This document shows positions 62,699-64,000 of a stretch of 64,000 nucleotides of DNA, piece by piece. This stretch comes from Cercis canadensis (taxonomy: Eukaryota > Streptophyta > Magnoliopsida > Fabales > Fabaceae). The notes under the pieces are model-generated. The model ran no database searches. It worked only from the letters and a program-made list of their open reading frames with translations, and had not been told where the DNA came from. The DNA is taken from positions 1 to 64,000 of the forward strand of contig QAOA01006370.1 in NCBI GenBank assembly GCA_003255065.1, in the 5' to 3' direction. The position numbers and the translations under genes were made by a program. Every line of letters begins with the position of its first letter. The first letter of the stretch is position 1.

Positions 62699-63503
62699 AT
62701 GGGGTTGTCATCCACGGCTACTTCTAATGAAGCCATACAATTGTGTATATTTGATTTGAGAAGAGGGCAAAATGAAGGGCAAGAGCTGGACAAGATCTTG
62801 TTTTTCTTCCCTGCTGGCTTGCCCTTTTCAAAGCAACTTTCTGTTATAGGGCTCAGTGAAGGACTGATCACATTTACAAGGTAAACTCTCCATTTATTGT
62901 TAACATGTTTGTGCAAAAGAAACGCATACAGTGTAAAGTTTCTATTCTTTGTGTACAATTATGATACTAAAGGGCACACCCAATATTCTCCAAAAATGCC
63001 CTTTATTCTTTAGTTTTGTTGACATAACTTTAGAGTTAGTTTTCTTTTGTTATCTTTTCTAATAAATTTTGATTGGGAACTCATGCACCTGTTATGATTT
63101 AAATCTGTGATTGCTACCACTATTACCACCATGCTTATCTTATATCTTGCTACTAGTGGAACGTCATGAGATTGCATGAAGTATAAAATTATAGAAAGCT
63201 ACTTTGTTCTTTTCCCCTTTTTGTTTGATGTTTTTCAAGTTTCACTTAAGAGCTTAATTTTTATTTCTATAAGAAAAAAGAAAGAGATTTATTTTTCTAT
63301 ATGTCATTGTTCAACTGGGCTGTTTGTGGTGGTCTCAGTTCTCCTATTCATTGTTATGTGTTAAAAAATTATTTATGGTTATTTAGAAGCTTAAATTGCG
63401 ACTTTGCAGAATTTTCTCTCCAGAGGCTGCTTGTGAGGTCATCGAAGCAGAAAGGAATTCTCATGTTTTTTATGAGGCAGAGCCAGATATATGGATGGTG
63501 ATG
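62699..63503 (+). CDS. CCZ1: Vacuolar fusion protein CCZ1 homologue, N-terminal part
   Basis: CCZ1 pairs with MON1 as the guanine-nucleotide exchange factor for Rab7 in vacuolar and prevacuolar traffic (family knowledge). Two exons are in the window: 62699-62880 and 63410-63503, joined in phase. They give 92 residues starting MGLSSTATSNEAIQLCIFDL, then RRGQNEGQELDKILFFFPAG, LSVIGLSEGLITFTR and EAEPDIWMVM, the conserved longin-like start. The second exon ends at a GTGCGT donor; no further exon is recognisable before 64000, so the gene runs on past the right edge. An in-frame ATG at 62624 would add 25 hydrophobic residues but lies before the likely 5'-UTR acceptor, so 62699 is preferred. Confidence 0.9.
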
Positions 63504-64000
63504 GTGCGTAATCTTTTGCTCTTTAAACCTTTTGAAAAAATTCTTTACTCAATAGTTTGATTTCATAGGTGTTGTAATTGTATTGCAAGCTGATATAATG
63601 ATCAGCATCAAAAGTTATACTGCTTAGTGTCTTCATGTATTGGTGAATTTCCTCTTTGATATTGAATTCATCCTCATTTTGTTTTCCCTTCTTGTTTAGG
63701 AGTTAGAATATTAGCTCATCTACTATTTTTGTAGTTTTTAATTCTTGTTGAGTGAAGGCTAAGCCCCTTCAGCAGTTTGTCATCTGGTATAATATGCTGC
63801 ATGTGATGTATCAGGACTCTTGAGTTACTTAGGGGAAGTAGGAACTGAACTTAAGTTGCTTGATTTTCATGATTTCTTCAATAACTCATCTGTAGGTAAA
63901 TCAGGGCGGTTGCAGGATGTGATTTCATACTTTAAACTGGAGAATTTGGTTTCTAGACTCTTCTTGTTCCTTTTTTGTAAAATTCCTTTCAAATATTTAA

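Overview
This window is nuclear DNA of a flowering plant, most likely a eudicot. It is AT-rich and holds intron-bearing genes with GT-AG junctions, plant-only families (TMK receptor kinase, PLATZ factor, SDS meiotic cyclin, BPA1-like RRM protein), plant promoter motifs (telo-box, site II) and many plant-type transposon remnants. I could not fix the species. Several single-N positions and one 10-N run show a draft assembly with unsized gaps.

Layout. 1-2239 is the end of a decayed CACTA (En/Spm-like) transposon. 3738-4870 is a six-copy tandem array (~188-bp unit), followed by a two-copy 163-bp repeat, just upstream of an intronless G-type lectin receptor kinase gene (5552-7990, +). 8091-14934 is a ~6.4-kb block carrying a broken genomic fragment of THO2 (11802-14719) and an LTR-like insertion; the block lies between two 215-bp direct repeats. 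TOM40 (17074-24301, +) and ribosomal protein eS6 (29366-31213, +) follow, both with telo-box and site II promoter motifs. A PLATZ factor (39630-37649, -), a TMK-type LRR receptor kinase (46354-42726, -), a BPA1-like RRM protein (49636-52814, +), an SDS-like meiotic cyclin (57920-53520, -) and the 5' part of CCZ1 (62699 to beyond the right edge, +) fill the rest. SDS and the BPA1-like gene are convergent, with 705 bp between their stop codons. The TMK gene and the BPA1-like gene are divergent.

The genes do not form a pathway: they are housekeeping and signalling genes set among repeats. The most informative structure is between them. There is a ~200-212 bp MITE family in which three copies carry perfect 9-bp target duplications (Mutator-like). 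A second foldback family has GC-rich palindromes and G-box (CACGTG) motifs in its arms. A relic duplicate of the BPA1-like promoter and first exon has been split by later insertions. Three insertions of different size are flanked by 22-, 66- and 215-bp direct repeats, which resembles patch-type double-strand-break repair.

I see no clearly new biological system such as a novel enzyme cluster. The best candidates for new description are the MITE families and the repeat-flanked insertions.
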